A stretch of DNA of 64,000 bases. It comes from Clostridia bacterium. GTDB taxonomy: Bacteria; Bacillota; Clostridia; TANB77; CAG-465. The stretch is from assembly GCA_029256705.1 (NCBI GenBank), contig JAQSXK010000003.1:1-64000 (forward strand), in the 5' to 3' direction. A program made the translations under genes and the position numbers. Under the pieces are notes generated by a model, which had not been told where the DNA came from, did no database searches, and saw only the letters and a program-made list of their open reading frames with translations. Of this stretch, positions 9,187 through 19,254 are shown piece after piece. Numbering within the stretch: position 1 is the stretch's first letter; each line of letters starts with the position of its first letter.

Positions 9187-10497
9187 ATGGATAAGAAGAT
9201 ATCACTAATAATTCCAAAATGTACAGATTTAAATAGGGGTGATCAAGCTTTAGCGCTTGAAACTGCAAGGATAATTAAAGAAACATATAATAGTGATGAA
9301 ATATATATGATGACATCTGGTGAAACTTCACAATGTCAAAGGGAAGGATTGAAAACATTCTCAGATGTTTTGAAACATCCATCACGTTTTAGTAAAGGAG
9401 ATAATATAAGCTATAATTTTGCTCTAAAGATTAGATGGGGAATTATATCAATTTTTGATTTAATTGTTTCTGTATTATTATTAAATAATATAACAAGAGC
9501 AATAATCTATCCATTATTAAAAAAGGAAACAAAAGAATCTTTAACATTATATAAGAATTGTGAATCATGTTTTGTAAAAGGTGGAGGATTTATGCATGAT
9601 TATAGTGGTGGATTAGTAGGAATATATACTACATATTATCAAATGTATCATATATTACTTGCTCAAAAATTTAACAAACCTGTATATGTTATGCCAAATT
9701 CTTATGGTCCTTTTAAAAGTAAAGTATCAAAAATTATAGTTAATAAAATATTAAATAAATGTAAATTAGTTACTGCAAGGGAAAGCATATCTGCAAGCTT
9801 AGAAAAAAATGGTTTAGACATAAATGTAGAGATATATCCTGACTTAGCATTTTTTTTAGAAGAAAATCACGAATTTAATGTTTCAAAATATTTAGAAGAT
9901 AAGAATATATACACAGATAATGAACAATATGTTGCAATAACAGTTAGACCATATAGATTTGCTGGATATGATAATCCTAAGGAAAAGTATAATAGTTATA
10001 AAAAAGAATTTAAAAAATTTATAATATGGTTAAACGAGAAAAATTTTAAACCACTATTAGTTGTACACACAAGAGCAGAAAATGATCATGAAAATGACGA
10101 AAGATGTATTAATGAAATATGTGAACTTATTGAAGACAAAAGTATGTTTAAAATACTAAAAGATGATAATTTAACTTGTAGAGATTTGAAATCAATATAC
10201 CATAAATGTAAATATGTAGTAGGTACTAGATTTCATTCGGTAATATTTTCTGTAACAAACAAAATTCCAACGATTGCTGTTACATATGGTGGTAACAAGG
10301 GTGATGGAATAATGAAAGATATGAACAATGATATGTATGCTATTAAAATTTCTGAGCTAAGTTTTGAAACTCTTAAAGATAGATTTGAAAAATTACAAAA
10401 TAATAGTGAAGAAGTTATTAAAAACACAGAAAATTATTTGAATAAAGCTAATAATTATAGACAAATGCTTATAAAAAAAATCAATGACTTGATATAG
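9187..10497 (+). CDS. Polysaccharide pyruvyl transferase family protein
   Basis: This 436-residue protein carries the family's N-terminal NRGDQAL motif, a central FVKGGGFMHD block, and the C-terminal VGTRFHSVIFSV and TYGGNKGDG motifs. The family transfers pyruvate from phosphoenolpyruvate to sugar hydroxyls as ketals, giving the polymer negative charge, although some members are only structurally related. It is co-transcribed with the flanking glycosyltransferases, with a 15-bp gap upstream. Confidence 0.85.
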   Translation: MDKKISLIIPKCTDLNRGDQALALETARIIKETYNSDEIYMMTSGETSQCQREGLKTFSDVLKHPSRFSKGDNISYNFALKIRWGIISIFDLIVSVLLLNNITRAIIYPLLKKETKESLTLYKNCESCFVKGGGFMHDYSGGLVGIYTTYYQMYHILLAQKFNKPVYVMPNSYGPFKSKVSKIIVNKILNKCKLVTARESISASLEKNGLDINVEIYPDLAFFLEENHEFNVSKYLEDKNIYTDNEQYVAITVRPYRFAGYDNPKEKYNSYKKEFKKFIIWLNEKNFKPLLVVHTRAENDHENDERCINEICELIEDKSMFKILKDDNLTCRDLKSIYHKCKYVVGTRFHSVIFSVTNKIPTIAVTYGGNKGDGIMKDMNNDMYAIKISELSFETLKDRFEKLQNNSEEVIKNTENYLNKANNYRQMLIKKINDLI

Positions 10498-10513
10498 AAA
10501 TAGAGGTGAATGT

Positions 10514-11707
10514 ATGAATATTTTGTTTTCCCATGACCACATTTTGAAAAGGGATCCAAGCGGTGGATTTTATTCTGCTGGTGGTTTGGGTGGCAATAGA
10601 TTTGCTGATAAATATATAAAAAATAGAGATGTAGATAAATTAATATTATATACCAGAGTAAAAAATATAAAAAATGACGAAGAAGATAAGTGCTCATTTT
10701 TGGATGCTAATAAAATAATTTGTAACCCCTCACATTTTTATAAAAAGCCTATTGATTATTTTAGGTTTAATAAAAAAATAATTAAAGAAATAGAAGAAAT
10801 ATTAATAGATATTGACGTGTGCATAATTAGGTTACCTAGTGTATTAGGAAGTTTAGTATATAAAGAGGCAACAAAAAAATCAATACCTATTTTTGTAGAA
10901 CTTGTTGGATGTCCATGGGATTCTATATGGAATTACGGAAATTTCAAAGGAAAAATGTTTGCACCATTAATGTATTTCAAAACAAAAAGAATAGTTAAGA
11001 ATTCTAAGTATATTCAATATGTGTCTGAAAAATTTTTACAACGCAGATATCCTACAAATGGGAATAGTTTAGCTTGTTCAGATGTTGTAATAAATGATTT
11101 GGAAGAAACGATATTAGAAAATAAAATAAAAAAAATACAAAACAAGGAAAGTGACAAATTCATTTTAGGTGTTGTTGGTTCGTTAAATGTTTCATATAAG
11201 GGACATGAAGTATGCATAAAGGCTTTGTCGTTATTAAAAGATAAATTAAATTTTGAATTACACTTTTTAGGTAATGGAAATAAAGAAAAGTGGATTGATA
11301 TTGGAAAAAAATATAATATAGAAGATAGAATATTTTTTGATGGCACATTGCCAAGTGGTGAACCAGTACTAAATTGGTTAGACAATTTAGATATACATTT
11401 AATAATGAGCAAAACAGAAGGGTTGCCTAGAATTTTGGTAGAAGCTATGAGCAGAGCTAGTATATCAATCGGTTCCAATGTTGGAGAAATACCTACATTA
11501 ATTAATAAAGAATGTATTGTAGAAAAAAATAATTACAAACAATTGGCATATAAAATCGAAAAAATCTTAAATAACAAGGAATTTCAGATACTTACCGCAA
11601 GTGAAAACTTTAATAGAGCGAAAGATTTTTATAATGTCAAATTAGATAAAAAAAGAAAAATTTTTTATAATGATTTTCTAGTCAAGGAGAATTTGATATA
11701 TGAATAA
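10514..11707 (+). CDS. Glycosyltransferase family 4
   Basis: This 397-residue GT-B enzyme has a C-terminal donor domain starting near GVVGSLNVSYKGHE, then LHFLGNG and MSKTEGLPRILVEAMSR with the donor-binding glutamates. The N-terminal half has FSHDHILKRDPSGGFYSAGG, typical of cluster-specific acceptor domains. It starts with ATG after AGAGGTGA and overlaps the next gene by 8 bp, which suggests translational coupling. Confidence 0.85.
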   Translation: MNILFSHDHILKRDPSGGFYSAGGLGGNRFADKYIKNRDVDKLILYTRVKNIKNDEEDKCSFLDANKIICNPSHFYKKPIDYFRFNKKIIKEIEEILIDIDVCIIRLPSVLGSLVYKEATKKSIPIFVELVGCPWDSIWNYGNFKGKMFAPLMYFKTKRIVKNSKYIQYVSEKFLQRRYPTNGNSLACSDVVINDLEETILENKIKKIQNKESDKFILGVVGSLNVSYKGHEVCIKALSLLKDKLNFELHFLGNGNKEKWIDIGKKYNIEDRIFFDGTLPSGEPVLNWLDNLDIHLIMSKTEGLPRILVEAMSRASISIGSNVGEIPTLINKECIVEKNNYKQLAYKIEKILNNKEFQILTASENFNRAKDFYNVKLDKKRKIFYNDFLVKENLIYE

Positions 11708-12830
11708 GAAAATTAAAGTTCTACATATATTTAAAAATATGAATCGTGGTGGAGCAGAAACTTTTATAATGAATGTTTTTAGAAATATAGATAGAGAGAA
11801 AATACAATTTGATTTTTTGTGTACAAGCAATGAAGAAGGAAGTTATTTTAATGAAATAAGGAATCTTGGCGGAAATATATACACTATATCATATCCTTCT
11901 AATAAACATTTAATAAGAAATATTAAAGAAATAGTAGAAGTTATAAAGAAAAATGGAGGATATGATGTTATACATATTCCATTAATGTTTTATTCTAGTG
12001 TAGTATGTTTAGCTGCATGGATATCAAGGGTTCCTAAAATAATTGTACATTCACATAATGCAAGCGAATCGCAGAAAAATACAATATTTAGAAAAATTTA
12101 TAGGTTAATATCAAGAATAATTATAAATATATTTGCTACAGATAAAATGTCTTGTGGTGAGAAAGCAAGAGACTTTCTATTTGGAAATGCCGAAAAAATA
12201 AAAAAACAAACAATAATAATAAATAACGCAATAGATGTAGATAAATTTAAAAACGTTACAACTCAAGAAGTTAACAAACTAAAAGAAGAATTAAATATTG
12301 TAATGGAAGAATTAATTATCGGTAATGTTGCTAGGTTTTCAGAACAAAAGAATCATCTTTTTTTCTTAAAATTAGCAAAATACTTTAAAAAAAATAATAT
12401 TAATGCTAAAATTATTTTAGTGGGAGATGGAGAACTAAAAGAAGAATTTGAAGAGCAGATTAGAAAAGAAAATATTATTGAATATTTCATATTAGCTGGC
12501 ATAAGAACAGATATTCAGATATTTATGAATATGTTTGATGTATTTTTAATGCCATCTTTATATGAGGGTTTTCCTGTTACAGTAGTTGAATCTCTTGCTT
12601 CTGGTACACCATGTATACTTTCAAATAATATTTCTAACGAAGTTGCTTTAATTAAAAATATGGTGAGTTTTTTAGATTTAAATTGCGATTTGAAAATATG
12701 GTATAATAATATTATTGATATGAAAAATAATCATTATGATAAAAATAAAATAAAAGAAGAACTTAATGGTAAAGGATTTACTATTGAATCGAGTGTAAAT
12801 ATATTAGAAAAAGTATATTTAAAAAAGTGA
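11700..12830 (+). CDS. Glycosyltransferase family 4 (EpsF-like)
   Basis: This 376-residue GT-B enzyme begins with the EpsF-type signature NRGGAETFIMNVFRN. Downstream are VHSHNAS, IGNVARFSEQKNH, LVGDGELK and MPSLYEGFPVTVVESLASG. Its start lies inside the end of the previous gene and its ribosome site (AAGGAGA) is within that gene. It probably adds one of the sugars of the repeat unit. Confidence 0.88.
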   Translation: MNKKIKVLHIFKNMNRGGAETFIMNVFRNIDREKIQFDFLCTSNEEGSYFNEIRNLGGNIYTISYPSNKHLIRNIKEIVEVIKKNGGYDVIHIPLMFYSSVVCLAAWISRVPKIIVHSHNASESQKNTIFRKIYRLISRIIINIFATDKMSCGEKARDFLFGNAEKIKKQTIIINNAIDVDKFKNVTTQEVNKLKEELNIVMEELIIGNVARFSEQKNHLFFLKLAKYFKKNNINAKIILVGDGELKEEFEEQIRKENIIEYFILAGIRTDIQIFMNMFDVFLMPSLYEGFPVTVVESLASGTPCILSNNISNEVALIKNMVSFLDLNCDLKIWYNNIIDMKNNHYDKNKIKEELNGKGFTIESSVNILEKVYLKK

Positions 12831-12849
12831 AAAAAGAAAAGGAGAAAGT

Positions 12850-13896
12850 ATGATAATATATATAGTTATTTTCATAATTGCATCAATATTAATGTCTATG
12901 TATCTAAAATCAAAAGAAAAAAGAATATTTATAATTTTATCAGCAGGAATTTTAATTTTATTTTCTGGTCTAAGATATTATGTTGGTACAGATTATAACA
13001 GTTATATTAATAGTTGGTATAAATTAAAAGATTTAAATTTGTTAGATTCTTTATCTCAGTCTTTTGAAATTATAAATTTTTTAATTATTAAAATAACTTC
13101 AATTATAAACTCAAACGATCCACAACTTTATATATTTATATATTCGTTATTTACTATTATTTTTATATATAAATCTTTAATAACTGAAAATAAAAAGTTA
13201 ATACCATATTATTTACTTACATATTTAACTCTATTTTTCTCGTTTTCGCTTAATGGTATTAGGCAAGGTTTAGCAATAGCAATAATTTTATATGCATTTA
13301 CATATTTAAAAGTAAATAATAAAAAGAAATTTTTAATATTCACGTTACTAGCAATTTTAGTTCATAATACTGCTATAATAGTATTGCCATTCGCTTTATA
13401 TAACAAAGATAAAAAGAAATTTAAGGCTATAATATTGATTTATGCAATTACAACACTGATTATAATATTTGGAAGTTCATTTTTATATAACATTCCACAG
13501 TTAGCAAGATACTTGGAATACTTTAGAATATATAGTAGTAGTGAATTAGGCTTTGGAGTATTATTTAAAAAAGCACCTTTAATAATCTTATATTGTTTCT
13601 TTTATAAAAAATTGAAAGAGGATAATGAAAATACAAGTTTATATTTTTCTATATTAATTGTTGATTTAATATTATCATATTTAGGTTATTTTAGTTACTA
13701 TTTAAATAGAATATCTTTATATTTTTCAGTTATGCAGGTGTTTGCAATCCCAAATATGATAAATATATTTAAAGACAGAAAGCAAATATTGGTAAAAGGT
13801 ATTATAATTTGTATTTTATTTGGAGTATTTATCTATGAATCATATTTTTTAAATATAAATGAGATAATTCCTTATATGTCAGTTATTAAACTATAA
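12850..13896 (+). CDS. EpsG-family polysaccharide polymerase
   Basis: This 348-residue polytopic protein has about nine to ten hydrophobic segments. It carries the EpsG-family signatures SGLRYYVGTDYNSY near residue 38, NGIRQGLAIAI near 135 and a following LVHNTAII segment. EpsG/Wzy-like proteins are believed to polymerise repeat units on the outer membrane face. It lies between glycosyltransferases and a flippase, the usual position of a Wzy polymerase. Confidence 0.82.
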   Translation: MIIYIVIFIIASILMSMYLKSKEKRIFIILSAGILILFSGLRYYVGTDYNSYINSWYKLKDLNLLDSLSQSFEIINFLIIKITSIINSNDPQLYIFIYSLFTIIFIYKSLITENKKLIPYYLLTYLTLFFSFSLNGIRQGLAIAIILYAFTYLKVNNKKKFLIFTLLAILVHNTAIIVLPFALYNKDKKKFKAIILIYAITTLIIIFGSSFLYNIPQLARYLEYFRIYSSSELGFGVLFKKAPLIILYCFFYKKLKEDNENTSLYFSILIVDLILSYLGYFSYYLNRISLYFSVMQVFAIPNMINIFKDRKQILVKGIIICILFGVFIYESYFLNINEIIPYMSVIKL

Positions 13897-13910
13897 AGTG
13901 GGTGAATGTA

Positions 13911-14972
13911 ATGAAAGAAATGGTTAAAGTATCACTTATTGTTCCGGTATATAATACCGGAAAATATTTATCACGATGTGTAGAATCTATATTGACTCAA
14001 TCTGAAAGTAATATTGAATTATTGTTAATAGATGATGGCTCTACGGATAATAGCAAAAAAATAATAGAAGAATATTGTTATATTGATCATAGAATTAGAG
14101 GGATATTTAAAGAACATTCAGGAATGTCAAGTTCAAGAAACCTGGGAATAGAATTGGCTTTAGGCGAATATGTGATTTTCATAGACTCTGATGATTGGAT
14201 AGATCAAAACATGATTTCAGATATGTATAAAATAGCATATAAATATGATTCGGATTATGTAAGATGCACTTATGTTAAAGAGATGAATAATAGAAAAATT
14301 TATTTCAAACCGCTATTTGAAAAAGAAAAATATATTGAGAAAAGTGAGTTTAAAAATAGGGTATATCCAAACTTTATTAATTCATACATACTTAATTCAA
14401 CTTGTATATCACTAATAAAAAGAAATGTTTTGTTAGAAAATTATATAAGATTTAACTCAAAATATAGGTATGGAGAGGATTTTTTATTTAACTTAGAATT
14501 ATTTACTGTTTTAAAAAATGCTGCATTTATACCTAACAGTTATTACCATTATTTCTATAATCATAATAGTATAACTACAACTAAGGATATTGATGTAATA
14601 AAAGAAAAAATTATATGTGCATATAAAGTATATAGTCAATTATATACTTATTTAAAAAAATGGAAATTAGAAAAAGAGTATACAGATTCTGTAAGTTTTA
14701 GAATAAATTCCGAAATATTCTCAAGTATAAAAATATTATTTTATTTTAATAGTAAAATATTATTTAAGGATAAATTATCAATTTTAAATGATGTTTATTC
14801 TAATACAATTCAAAGTGAATTACAAATTTCAAAACATAAATTTTTTCTAAATTTATACAAAAAACGTAAGTTCAGAAGTTTCTTAATACTAGGTCAAATA
14901 GTATATGGAATTCCAAGATTTTTTAAAGATGGACTAAAGAGTATATTACTTAAGAAGAAAGATAAGGGGTAA
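13911..14972 (+). CDS. Glycosyltransferase family 2
   Basis: This 353-residue GT-A enzyme begins with VSLIVPVYNTGKYLSRCVES, followed by LLIDDGSTDNS, SSSRNLGIELALGEY and the metal-binding IDSDDW. The domain covers about the first 220 residues and the C-terminus is basic. I chose ATG 13911, 6 nt after GTGGGTG. A GTG at 13902 in the same frame would overlap that ribosome site. It probably adds a side or terminal sugar. Confidence 0.9.
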   Translation: MKEMVKVSLIVPVYNTGKYLSRCVESILTQSESNIELLLIDDGSTDNSKKIIEEYCYIDHRIRGIFKEHSGMSSSRNLGIELALGEYVIFIDSDDWIDQNMISDMYKIAYKYDSDYVRCTYVKEMNNRKIYFKPLFEKEKYIEKSEFKNRVYPNFINSYILNSTCISLIKRNVLLENYIRFNSKYRYGEDFLFNLELFTVLKNAAFIPNSYYHYFYNHNSITTTKDIDVIKEKIICAYKVYSQLYTYLKKWKLEKEYTDSVSFRINSEIFSSIKILFYFNSKILFKDKLSILNDVYSNTIQSELQISKHKFFLNLYKKRKFRSFLILGQIVYGIPRFFKDGLKSILLKKKDKG

Positions 14973-14973
14973 A

Positions 14974-16512
14974 ATGAGAAAGTTAAATTCATTAAAGAAT
15001 ATAATAGCTTCAACAACTTTAAGTATAATAACTATGTTGGCAGGATTTATAATTCAAACTATTTTTTTAAAACAACTTGGAACTGAATATTTAGGAATAA
15101 ATAGTTTATTTGCTAATATAGTTTCAATGCTTGCTGTTGCCGAATTAGGTATTGGTACAGCTATAATTTATAATTTGTACAAGCCCATTTCCAATAATGA
15201 TATAGATGTCATAAAATCGCTTATGAAATTGTATAAAAAGTGTTATACGTATATTGCAATAATTATATCAATTATTGGAGTATGTATCATGCCTTTTTTA
15301 CCTTTAATAGTAGGGAAAGTAAACATTGTTGAGAATATTTATTTAATATTTTTATTGTTTCTAATTGACACAATATGCTCATACTTACTAACATATAAAA
15401 GATCAATACTATTTGCTCAGCAGAAGAATTATATAGTAAATATAATTCACTTACTATATTTAATAATAATGTCAACACTACAAATATTGGTATTGGTATT
15501 TACTAAAAACTTTCTACTTTTTTTAACAGTTAAAATAATAATGAGGATAATTGAAAACGTTATAATAACAGCAGTATCTAATAAAATATATCCATATATT
15601 ACTGATAAAAATGTTAATAAATTAGATAAAGGAATTTTAGAAGATATAATAAAAAAAGTAAAAGCGTTACTATTACATAAACTTGCGGGCTTCATTGTTT
15701 TTGGAACGGATAATATAATAATATCTATGTTTTTAGGTATTACATGTGTTGGGTTATATTCTAATTATAATCTTATATTAATTGCTGTAAATACAATAGT
15801 GTCGCAAATTTTTGTTTCTTTAACGGCTAGCATTGGTAATATGTTAGTAACTGAAATTAAAGAAAAAAGTTTGGAAATATTTAAAAAAGTAGAGTTTTTA
15901 AATTTTTTAGTATTCAATTTTTGTAGTATCTGTATATACTTATTGGCTGAACCCTTTATTAAGTTATGGATAGGAGAAGAATATATATTACCTAATATTG
16001 TATTACTTGTTTTGGTAGTAAATTTCTATATACAGGGTATGAGAAGAAATATGAGTGTGTTTAAAGAGGCGGCTGGAATATACTATGAAGATAGGTTTAT
16101 TCCTTTAGTGGAATCTTTAATAAATATTGTAGCTTCTGTGGCGTTGGTTAAAATATTTGGACTAGCTGGTGTTTTTATGGGCACAATAATTAGTACATTA
16201 GTACTATTTTTATATAGCTATCCTAAATATGTATATAACAAATTATTTGATAAAAGCGGTACAATATATGTATTGGAGTTTTTTAAATATTTGACAGTTT
16301 TTATAGTCTGCATAACTTTAACATATACAGTTGCTAATTTTATTAGAACTGATAATGTTTTGATACAGTTAGTATTAAATTTAGGAGTATGCATAGTTGT
16401 ACCTAACATAATAATGTATGTTATATTTAAAAATACGGAGGAGTTTAAATATTTTATAGATATAATAAAAAAAGTAATACAAAAAAATAGAAGGAAAATT
16501 AATTTGCAATAA
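14974..16512 (+). CDS. Polysaccharide flippase (Wzx/MVF family)
   Basis: This 512-residue protein has about twelve to fourteen membrane helices. The N-terminus has LGTEYLGINSLFANIVSMLAVAELGIGTAI, typical of the PST/MATE-like flippases of Gram-positive capsule clusters. It moves the undecaprenyl-linked repeat unit across the membrane. It starts 1 bp after the preceding glycosyltransferase stop, with AAGGGG as ribosome site. Confidence 0.88.
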   Translation: MRKLNSLKNIIASTTLSIITMLAGFIIQTIFLKQLGTEYLGINSLFANIVSMLAVAELGIGTAIIYNLYKPISNNDIDVIKSLMKLYKKCYTYIAIIISIIGVCIMPFLPLIVGKVNIVENIYLIFLLFLIDTICSYLLTYKRSILFAQQKNYIVNIIHLLYLIIMSTLQILVLVFTKNFLLFLTVKIIMRIIENVIITAVSNKIYPYITDKNVNKLDKGILEDIIKKVKALLLHKLAGFIVFGTDNIIISMFLGITCVGLYSNYNLILIAVNTIVSQIFVSLTASIGNMLVTEIKEKSLEIFKKVEFLNFLVFNFCSICIYLLAEPFIKLWIGEEYILPNIVLLVLVVNFYIQGMRRNMSVFKEAAGIYYEDRFIPLVESLINIVASVALVKIFGLAGVFMGTIISTLVLFLYSYPKYVYNKLFDKSGTIYVLEFFKYLTVFIVCITLTYTVANFIRTDNVLIQLVLNLGVCIVVPNIIMYVIFKNTEEFKYFIDIIKKVIQKNRRKINLQ

Positions 16513-16534
16513 TTATTTGTTAATAGGAGGTAGT

Positions 16535-17539
16535 ATGTTCAAGAAAGATAAAAAGAAAATGAAAAATAGCACTAAAGTTGTTTTAACAATACTAGTAGTT
16601 ATAGTATTAGTTATAGCTTGTGTTTTAGGATATATATATTCAAAAATAAGTAAGATAAATTTTGAAGCAATAGATAAAAATGATTTGGAAGTAAATAAAA
16701 ATATATATGATGAGATTTCAAATACTATATCTAAAATTGAATTTAATAATGTTAAGTCAGTAGTGTTTTTTGGTATAGATACGAGAGATACAGAAGGTGG
16801 TTATTCAGGTAGAAGTGATACTATAATGGTTGCCTCAATAAATCCACAAAATAAAGGGGTAAGTTTAGTAAGTATTCCTAGAGACACTTACGTTAACATT
16901 CCTGGATATGGAAAAGATAAAATAAATCATTCTTATGCATTTGGTAAAGAACAGCTTGCTATTAAAACAATCAATTCAAATTTTGGGTTGAATTTAACAG
17001 AATATGTTACCATAGATTTTGTGGGATTAATTCATGTTATAAACAAGTTAGGTGGAATTGAGTTAAACATAACAAATGAGGAATTGTCATATATAAATAA
17101 CCATTCTAAAAACTCATACGATATGACGGGAAATAAAATTAAAATGCTTACATCATCGGGCTTAGTTACTCTTTCAGGAGAACAAGCATTAACACATTCT
17201 AGAAACAGAACAGTAGGAAATGATTTTACAAGAGCAAGTAGACAAAGAACAGTTATAGAAGCTATAATTAATAAATTATCTTCATTGGGTATAAATGATA
17301 TTATGAGTGTATCAGACAGTATATTAAGCGAAGTTAAAACTAATATAAACGTAACAGAATATATGGGTATTTTGAGTAAAGTAATTTCTGAAAAAAATAC
17401 TTATTTAAAAAACATAGTATCTGCTCAAATTCCATCAGTTGACTATAGTGAAGGTAAAATGATAAATAGTGTATATTATTTTACTACTGATTATGTAAAA
17501 GCCAAGGCAGACTTTATAAAGTACATATATGGAAATTAA
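16535..17539 (+). CDS. LytR-CpsA-Psr (LCP) family protein
   Basis: This 334-residue protein has a basic N-terminus, one membrane helix (about 12-34) and an extracytoplasmic LCP domain. Visible signatures are GIDTRDTEGGYSGRSDTIMV, SIPRDTYVNIPG, KINHSYAFG and a later RQRTVIEAI. LCP enzymes transfer undecaprenyl-linked polymers to peptidoglycan, so this is the likely attachment enzyme for the polymer made upstream. ATG 16535 has AGGAGG four bases upstream. The open frame back to 16517 uses TTG and lacks a site. Confidence 0.9.
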   Translation: MFKKDKKKMKNSTKVVLTILVVIVLVIACVLGYIYSKISKINFEAIDKNDLEVNKNIYDEISNTISKIEFNNVKSVVFFGIDTRDTEGGYSGRSDTIMVASINPQNKGVSLVSIPRDTYVNIPGYGKDKINHSYAFGKEQLAIKTINSNFGLNLTEYVTIDFVGLIHVINKLGGIELNITNEELSYINNHSKNSYDMTGNKIKMLTSSGLVTLSGEQALTHSRNRTVGNDFTRASRQRTVIEAIINKLSSLGINDIMSVSDSILSEVKTNINVTEYMGILSKVISEKNTYLKNIVSAQIPSVDYSEGKMINSVYYFTTDYVKAKADFIKYIYGN

Positions 17540-17566
17540 AAAATATTGAAAGAGTATTTAATTCTT

Positions 17567-17595
17567 TTGATTTATTTGATATAATAATGTATAAT
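17567..17595 (+). promoter_or_regulatory. Internal promoter before the acyltransferase gene
   Basis: TTGATT (17567-17572) and TATAAT (17590-17595) have a 17-bp spacer. A second TATAAT lies at 17580. Transcription would start within about 15 nt of the start codon, giving a very short leader. Confidence 0.6.
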
Positions 17596-17616
17596 TAGAT
17601 TAAAAGGATGTGTAAA

Positions 17617-18750
17617 ATGGAAACTAAAAGAAATATTGGATTAGATCTTTTGAGAATTATTTCTATGTTAATGATAGTTATGCTTCATTATTTGGGAAAA
17701 GGTGGAGCTCTATCGACCGCTTATGGAACTAGTACTAATTATTTATCATGGATAATAGAGGCATTTTGTATTGTTGCTGTAAATTGTTATGTTTATATAA
17801 CGGGATATTTTTTAGTTAATTCAAATTTTAAAATTAAAAAGATATTAAAATTATGGGGACAAGTATTATTTTATTCTTTAAGTATTTATTTTGTTTTATT
17901 ATTTACTAACCTTATAGATTTTAACATAAAAGAGATGATAGTTTCTTTTATGCCTATAATTACAAAGCAATACTGGTTTATAACAGTGTATATTTTGTTA
18001 TATATACTATCACCTTTTTTAAATGTTATGATAAAGAACTTATCTAAAAAACAATTTAAAAGCCTGATATTTATATTAGTATTTGTATTTTGTATATGTA
18101 CTACCTTGTTAGATCCTAAGTATATATTAGATTCAACTACAGGATATGGTATAATTTGGTTTATATGTTTGTATTTTATTGGGGCATATATTAGATTGCA
18201 TCATAATAAAGACGATAAAAAGAACATCTATAATCTTTTAATATATTTTGTAATCACTGTTATGGTTATATTTTCTAGACTTATTATTACATATATTTTT
18301 CAAAGATATAATTTTAATATTATAGACGAACTAAGGTTTTATCAATATAATTCAATTAGTATTTTTATATCTTCTTTATTTTTATTTATATATTTTAAAA
18401 ATTTGAATATAACTAACAATATCTTTAAAGGATTTATACTGAAAATTGCTCCGTTAACATTAGGAGTATATTTGATACACGATCATGTACAGATGAGAGT
18501 AGCAATGTATAATAATATTTTGCATACTACAAATTATTTAAGTGGTAATAAATTTTTAGTGGTTGCTGTGATTTCTGTTATATTTATATTTTCAGTGTGC
18601 ATTGTTATAGAATATTTAAGACATAAATTTGCAGTATATATAAGTAAAACAAAAACATATAACTTAATAGAAAAGTTTATTATATTAAAATATGAAAATA
18701 TTTTAAAAAGATTAAATAGGGGAGAAGATTTAGATGAAAAAATACTCTAA
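17617..18750 (+). CDS. Acyltransferase family 3 membrane protein
   Basis: This 377-residue polytopic protein begins with the family 3 signature GLDLLRIISMLMIVMLHY and has about ten hydrophobic helices. A central KQYWFITVYILLYILSPFLN block and a late LGVYLIHDH motif fit O-acetyltransferases that modify cell-surface glycans. ATG 17617 was chosen over ATG 17608, which overlaps the AAAAGGA ribosome site. Its end overlaps the VanZ-like gene by 17 bp. Confidence 0.85.
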   Translation: METKRNIGLDLLRIISMLMIVMLHYLGKGGALSTAYGTSTNYLSWIIEAFCIVAVNCYVYITGYFLVNSNFKIKKILKLWGQVLFYSLSIYFVLLFTNLIDFNIKEMIVSFMPIITKQYWFITVYILLYILSPFLNVMIKNLSKKQFKSLIFILVFVFCICTTLLDPKYILDSTTGYGIIWFICLYFIGAYIRLHHNKDDKKNIYNLLIYFVITVMVIFSRLIITYIFQRYNFNIIDELRFYQYNSISIFISSLFLFIYFKNLNITNNIFKGFILKIAPLTLGVYLIHDHVQMRVAMYNNILHTTNYLSGNKFLVVAVISVIFIFSVCIVIEYLRHKFAVYISKTKTYNLIEKFIILKYENILKRLNRGEDLDEKIL

Positions 18751-19156
18751 GTATATATCTTATATATTATTGATTATTTGGTGTGTGGTTATATTTTATT
18801 TATCTAGTCAAACTTCAAATGTATCGGGTGGTAATAGTTTAAATATTTTAAGTTACGTGTTTGGACATTTAAGTTTAGATATTTTAGTAAGTTTGAATGT
18901 TATATTTAGAGAATTAATGCATGCAGGAGTATTCTTTGTTTTAGGCATTTTAACCTACATTAGTTTTAGACATAATTTTGCTAAAGTATTTATATATAGT
19001 CTGTTATTTTGCAGTTTATATGCGCTTAGTGATGAAATACATCAACTATTCGTAAATGGAAGAGCCTTCGAATTAATTGATCTTGTATTAGATATATTCG
19101 GAAGTGTAGTTGGAATATATTTAGCTAAACTAGAAAGATTATTACATACTTCCTAG
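18734..19156 (+). CDS. VanZ-like family protein
   Basis: This 140-residue protein has four hydrophobic segments and the VanZ-family landmarks FYLSSQTS near the N-terminus, the conserved H in ELMHAGVFFVLG, and SDEIHQLFVNGRAFELIDLVLDIFG near the end. VanZ-like proteins are linked to teicoplanin resistance in one operon, but most are of unknown role in the envelope. It overlaps the acyltransferase gene, so the two are translationally coupled. Confidence 0.85.
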   Translation: MKKYSKYISYILLIIWCVVIFYLSSQTSNVSGGNSLNILSYVFGHLSLDILVSLNVIFRELMHAGVFFVLGILTYISFRHNFAKVFIYSLLFCSLYALSDEIHQLFVNGRAFELIDLVLDIFGSVVGIYLAKLERLLHTS

Positions 19157-19202
19157 GATAATTTAAATTCATATAAATAATCATAAAATAAAGGTCTTGT
19201 AA

Positions 19203-19220
19203 TATAATGTACTAGTACAT
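19203..19220 (+). promoter_or_regulatory. -10 element and palindrome upstream of the carboxypeptidase gene
   Basis: TATAAT at 19203-19208 runs into a perfect 14-bp palindrome (19207-19220, ATGTACTAGTACAT) located where transcription would begin. No good -35 is visible. The palindrome is a plausible operator. Confidence 0.5.
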
Positions 19221-19254
19221 ATGTTATAAGATTTTTTTGTTTGGGGTGGTAAAT

